Origin: Paenarthrobacter ilicis
GTDB taxonomy: Bacteria; Actinomycetota; Actinomycetes; Actinomycetales; Micrococcaceae
Assembly (NCBI RefSeq): GCF_016907545.1
Contig: NZ_JAFBCD010000001.1
Span: 1,860,001 to 1,924,000 of the forward strand
DNA length: 64,000 nt
Direction of reading: 5' to 3'
Notes under the pieces: model-generated
What the model saw: only the letters and a program-made list of their open reading frames with translations
What the model was told of the DNA's origin: nothing
Databases searched by the model: none
Position numbers and translations under genes: made by a program
Part shown: piece after piece, positions 60,585 through 64,000 of the stretch
How positions within the stretch are numbered: position 1 is the stretch's first letter
How the letters are laid out: every line of letters starts with the position of its first letter

Positions 60585-63157
60585 TCCTGGGTGAGGGCTG
60601 ACGCCAGGTAGGGTGCAGTCCTGCTGTCCGTGGAGGAGGCGACGACGGCGGGCGGTCCGGCGGCAATGACCTTGCCGCCGGCGTCGCCGCCGCCGGGCCC
60701 CAGATCGATGACCCAGTCAGCTCCCGCCACCACATCCATCTGGTGCTCCACGATGACCACCGTGTTGCCGGCGTCCACCAGCTTGTGAAGCTGCGCCATC
60801 AGGCGCAGAACGTCAGCGGGATGCAGCCCGGTGGTGGGCTCGTCCAGCAGGTAGAGCGTGTTGCCGTGTTGGAGGCGCTGCAGTTCGGTAGCCAGCTTGA
60901 TGCGTTGGGCTTCGCCCCCGGAGAGCTCCGTGGCGGGTTGCCCCAACCTGAGGTACCCCAGTCCGACGTCGTTCAGGGTCAGCAGGCTCCGGTGCACCCC
61001 GGGGAGGTCGGCGAAGAAGTCCAGTGCCTCCTGGACCGTCATGCCCAGGACGTCAGCGATTGTCTTGTCCCGATACTTAACCTCCAGGGTTTCCGGGTTG
61101 AATCGCGATCCATGGCATTCCGGGCACGGCCCGTAGCTGCCGGGCAGGAACAGCAGCTCCACTGCGACGAATCCCTCGCCCTGGCAGGTTTCGCAACGTC
61201 CGCCCGCCACGTTGAAGGAAAACCGGCCGGCACCGAATCCGCGCGTCTTGGCGTCCTCTGTTGCAGCAAATTCCTTCCGCACACCATCAAACAGGCCTGT
61301 GTAGGTGGCAAGGTTGGATCGCGGAGTACGCCCGATGGGCTTCTGGTCCACCGTGACCAAACGGTTCACATGGTCCTTGCCGGTGACGATGGCGGCACTG
61401 GCTTGCTTTTCCGGGGCATCGCGATCGCGGTTTCCGCCCTGTGATCCACGGAGCGCGGCTTCCACCGTCCCGCCCAGCACCCTCCCCACCAAAGTGGACT
61501 TGCCCGAACCGGAGACTCCCGTGACGGCTGTCAGCATACCCAGGGGAAAGCGTGCCTGGACATCCCGCAAATTGTGCTGGGTGATGTTCCGAAGTTCCAG
61601 CCACTCGTTCGCTTCCCGGGGAGGGTTCCCGGCACGACGTCCCTGGGGTGCTGCGACGCCGGATGTTTCGGCGTCAGGTGAAGCGGTGCCCGGGAAAAGG
61701 AAGGGCCGGGTCAACGAGCCCGGTATGTCAGTGAGGCCGTCGATCGGGCCGCTGTACAGAATTTGTCCGCCTCCGGCTCCGGCATCGGGACCCACATCCA
61801 CCAGCCAATCCGCTGCCCGCACCACGTCCATGTTGTGCTCCACCACAAACACCGTGTTCCCGGATGCCTTCAACTGGTGAAGCACTTCAAGGAGTGATTC
61901 GGCGTCGGCCGGATGCAGGCCCGCTGATGGCTCATCCAGGACATAGATGACGCCGAACAGCCCCGAACGCAACTGAGTGGCGATCCTCAGCCTTTGCATC
62001 TCGCCCGGCGAGAGGGTGGGTGTCTGCCTGCCGAGGGCCAAATAGCCCAGCCCCAGGTCCGTGAGCACGGTGATCCGCTGAAGAAGATCGGTGGTGATCG
62101 CTACCGCTATCCCGTTGTGCTCGCCGGAGGTCCGGCTGCGTGAGGCTGTCTCGGCATCTTTGTGCCGGGTGGTCGGCCGGATGACGTCAGCCAGTTCACT
62201 CATGGGCAGGTGGTTCAGTTCGGCAATGGTACGGCCCGCGAATGTTACCGCCAGCGCCTCGGGGCGCAATCCGCTGCCATCGCATCGGGGGCAGCGTCCG
62301 GACTCCATGAAGCGCAGGGCGCGGTCCCGCATGGCCGCGCTCTTCGAGTCCGCCAAGGTATGCCGGACGTAGCTTCTGGCACTCCAGAACCTGCCCTTGT
62401 AGGGCTTGGCTACCCTGTCCCGCTGCGGCGTAACTTCCACCACGGGCTGCTCTTCGGTAAACAGGATCCAATCCCGCTGGTCCTTGGGCAGCTTCCGCCA
62501 CGGAGTGTCAACGTCATAGCCCAAATGCGTGAGGATGTCGCGCAGGTTCTTGCCCTGCCATGCGCCAGGCCAGGCCGCTATGGCGCCGTCGCGGATGCTG
62601 AGATTTTGATCCGGAACCAGGGAAGCTTCGGTCACGGTGTGGGCGGTACCCAGGCCGTGGCATTCAGGGCACGCGCCGGCCGCTGTGTTGGGGGAGAAGG
62701 AGTCCGAGTCCAGCTGTGCAGAGCCTGCCGGATAGGTGCCGGCCCGGGAGTAAAGCATGCGCAGTGAGTTGGAGAGCGTGGTGACCGTGCCAACACTGGA
62801 GCGGGAGGAAGCGGTGCCCCGCCGCTGTTGGAGGGCGACGGCGGGCGGCAGGCCGGTGATCGACTCCACCTTTGGATTGTGGCCCTGTTGGATCAGCCGC
62901 CGCGCGTAAGGGGCCACAGATTCAAAGTAGCGGCGTTGGGCTTCGGCATAGATGGTGCCGAACGCCAGGGAGGACTTGCCTGAACCTGAGACTCCCGTGA
63001 AGGCCACGATGGCGTCCCGGGGGACGTCAACGTTGACGTTTTGCAGGTTGTTTTCTTGGGCGCCACGAACCCTGACAAACCCGTCCTCGGCCACAGGACC
63101 CTGCATGCCGGGTGTGTCGAAAGAGGGCGCATCATATGTAGTCAGGTTACTGTCCAT
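60581..63157 (-). CDS. UvrA-like ABC ATPase (UvrA2/drug-resistance type)
   Basis: An 858-residue protein with two ABC modules: Walker A TGVSGSGKSSLAFGT and TGVSGSGKSTLVGR, signatures LSPGEMQRLRIATQL and LSGGEAQRIKLATEL, Walker B YVLDEPSAGLHP and YLLDEPTTGLHP. Zinc-finger cysteines occur in CPECHG, CPRCDG and CETCQGEG. It is about 100 residues shorter than canonical UvrA, lacking most of the UvrB-binding insert, as in UvrA2 proteins linked to drug export or DNA-damage tolerance. It is therefore probably not the housekeeping excinuclease. Confidence 0.88.
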   Translation of the reverse strand: MDSNLTTYDAPSFDTPGMQGPVAEDGFVRVRGAQENNLQNVNVDVPRDAIVAFTGVSGSGKSSLAFGTIYAEAQRRYFESVAPYARRLIQQGHNPKVESITGLPPAVALQQRRGTASSRSSVGTVTTLSNSLRMLYSRAGTYPAGSAQLDSDSFSPNTAAGACPECHGLGTAHTVTEASLVPDQNLSIRDGAIAAWPGAWQGKNLRDILTHLGYDVDTPWRKLPKDQRDWILFTEEQPVVEVTPQRDRVAKPYKGRFWSARSYVRHTLADSKSAAMRDRALRFMESGRCPRCDGSGLRPEALAVTFAGRTIAELNHLPMSELADVIRPTTRHKDAETASRSRTSGEHNGIAVAITTDLLQRITVLTDLGLGYLALGRQTPTLSPGEMQRLRIATQLRSGLFGVIYVLDEPSAGLHPADAESLLEVLHQLKASGNTVFVVEHNMDVVRAADWLVDVGPDAGAGGGQILYSGPIDGLTDIPGSLTRPFLFPGTASPDAETSGVAAPQGRRAGNPPREANEWLELRNITQHNLRDVQARFPLGMLTAVTGVSGSGKSTLVGRVLGGTVEAALRGSQGGNRDRDAPEKQASAAIVTGKDHVNRLVTVDQKPIGRTPRSNLATYTGLFDGVRKEFAATEDAKTRGFGAGRFSFNVAGGRCETCQGEGFVAVELLFLPGSYGPCPECHGSRFNPETLEVKYRDKTIADVLGMTVQEALDFFADLPGVHRSLLTLNDVGLGYLRLGQPATELSGGEAQRIKLATELQRLQHGNTLYLLDEPTTGLHPADVLRLMAQLHKLVDAGNTVVIVEHQMDVVAGADWVIDLGPGGGDAGGKVIAAGPPAVVASSTDSRTAPYLASALTQD

Positions 63158-63199
63158 TTAGTCGACTCTAGCTGCCGCCCGATCACTGCGCATGCGGGA

Positions 63200-63619
63200 T
63201 CACTCGGCGGCAGGCCGTCGTCGTTGTTGTTTTGTCGCGGAACGCTGTTCTTTGGCCACTCTGTGGCGGCGGGCAGATCCCCGGGTGGGCTTTGATGGGC
63301 GGCGGACGGGCTCCGGGACCAGGGCCGTGAAGACCAGTGTCTTCAGCTTGGCCAGAGCCATTTCGCGGTTGCGCAATTGGGACCGTTCCTCCGAGGCCGT
63401 CACGCTGACGACTCCATTGACCAGGCGTTTTTCCAGGTGGGTGAGCAGGATTTGGCGCTGGGTGTCGGACACCGCAGTGGACCCGGCAATGTCCCACAGG
63501 AGTTCTGCCCGGGTGTCCGTGGTGTTCACATGCTGACCGCCCGGGCCGGACGAGCGGGAGAACCGCCAACCGAGTTCGGAGGCGGGGATGACCAGCGCCG
63601 GGGTCACCTGCAAGTCCAT
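63200..63619 (-). CDS. arfB: ArfB-type alternative ribosome-rescue peptidyl-tRNA hydrolase
   Basis: A 139-residue protein with the catalytic GGQ (27-29) in FSRSSGPGGQHVNTTDTRAEL and a long basic C-terminal tail ending ATKQQRRRPAAE. Such proteins enter stalled ribosomes, place the tail in the mRNA channel and hydrolyse peptidyl-tRNA. Length and tail distinguish it from full-length release factors. It lies 42 bp downstream of the UvrA-like gene on the same strand. Confidence 0.92.
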   Translation of the reverse strand: MDLQVTPALVIPASELGWRFSRSSGPGGQHVNTTDTRAELLWDIAGSTAVSDTQRQILLTHLEKRLVNGVVSVTASEERSQLRNREMALAKLKTLVFTALVPEPVRRPSKPTRGSARRHRVAKEQRSATKQQRRRPAAE

Positions 63620-63704
63620 GGGTCCCAGTTTCTCATGCCCGGCGCTTGCCCAGGCGCACCTGCATCAGGCTGATGCGGGGGACTGGTGGACTTAGGATCA
63701 GGTT

Positions 63705-64000
63705 ATGGCCAATGCGGTGGATGTTCTTGGCCCGGTCCTCGAAGTGATGACGTGGGTGGGGTTTGTTCCCGGCGTGCCCTTGCTGGTGAGTGCGTGGGTC
63801 ATTTCCCGGCGCCGTTGCGTATGGGCTACTGCTGACGGAATCCGTTTTGCTGCTGGTGGATTCCTCGGGGTGCAGTGGCAGGATCAAGCCCACCAAGAGC
63901 AAAAAGTCCTGTTGGATATTCCCGCCCACCAGGACACTGTGGCGTCAGGGGCGGTGCTGGTCCACTACGATCTGTGCCATCCCTCCCAATGCTCCCTTGA
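63705..64000 (+). CDS. hypothetical protein, N-terminal part (partial)
   Basis: The gene runs off the right edge; 98 residues are visible. One hydrophobic helix (about residues 7-32, VLGPVLEVMTWVGFVPGVPLLVSAWVI) is followed by RRRCVWATADGIRFAAGGFLGVQWQDQ and a beta-like segment. TAGGAT at 63693-63698 ends 6 nt before ATG 63705, so the gene is probably leaderless. I do not recognise a family. Confidence 0.6.
   Translation, partial: MANAVDVLGPVLEVMTWVGFVPGVPLLVSAWVISRRRCVWATADGIRFAAGGFLGVQWQDQAHQEQKVLLDIPAHQDTVASGAVLVHYDLCHPSQCSL

Noticed and set aside
1..64000. CRISPR arrays, tRNA or rRNA genes, insertion sequences, prophage
   Set aside because: No spaced direct repeats, no cloverleaf-like or rRNA sequence noticed by eye, and no transposase, integrase or phage protein among the frames; a tRNA scan would settle the RNA part.

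Overview
The window looks like chromosome of a GC-rich soil actinobacterium of the Micrococcaceae, most likely the Arthrobacter/Paenarthrobacter group. Support comes from GC-rich codon use, many GTG and leaderless starts, an OleBC fusion, a DevR/DevS pair, and levan and flavonoid catabolism genes. It is almost fully coding; I saw no tRNA, rRNA, CRISPR array, insertion sequence or prophage.

Region 1 (1-11.35 kb) appears to be a flavonoid-glycoside (rutin-like) utilisation locus. A leftward operon encodes an MFS transporter, a GH1 beta-glucosidase, a GH78 alpha-L-rhamnosidase and a bicupin quercetinase-like dioxygenase. A divergent TetR gene sits beyond a perfect 25-bp operator-like palindrome. 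Converging on the operon is an overlapping + strand cassette: the 3' end of an FAD aromatic hydroxylase, a DUF3500 protein, a CaiB/BaiF CoA-transferase and a fused AccD/AccA-type carboxyltransferase. Together they could import the glycoside, strip rhamnose and glucose, open the flavonol ring and process the aromatic fragments; the last part is inference.

Region 2 (11.4-31.7 kb) is a compact DosR/DevR-type dormancy or hypoxia regulon. It holds a DevR response regulator, a two-GAF DevS kinase keeping the heme-site His and Tyr of mycobacterial DosS, two universal stress proteins, five pyridoxamine-oxidase-like (PPOX) paralogues, an alcohol dehydrogenase, a P1B ATPase, acetate kinase plus phosphoketolase, an MgtA-type ATPase and a slipin. 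I find 15-bp boxes near GGGACCTTNGGCCCT ahead of most of its transcription units. In six promoter arrangements exactly 22 nt separate box and -10; one box is placed this way for two divergent promoters. Three PPOX genes look leaderless.

Region 3 (31.8-43.2 kb) is a LacI-controlled fructan operon: lipoprotein binding protein, Dpp/Opp-type permeases and ATPases, a cytoplasmic GH32, a Tat-exported GH32 resembling levan fructotransferases, and a PfkB sugar kinase. Paired GTAACGCGCGTTAC operators precede lacI. A degraded DUF2510 fragment lies beyond the operon.

Region 4 (43.3-64 kb) is mostly housekeeping and accessory genes: DUF3040, dienelactone hydrolase, DUF808, SelO, a GAF-ANTAR regulator, MarR, an anchored GH26 enzyme, the long-chain olefin operon oleA-oleBC-oleD, DUF2945, an SQR-like flavoprotein, a stand-alone LigD-type polymerase, a 44-aa basic protein, DUF3846, PoxB, a UvrA-like ATPase, ArfB, and a partial gene at the right edge.
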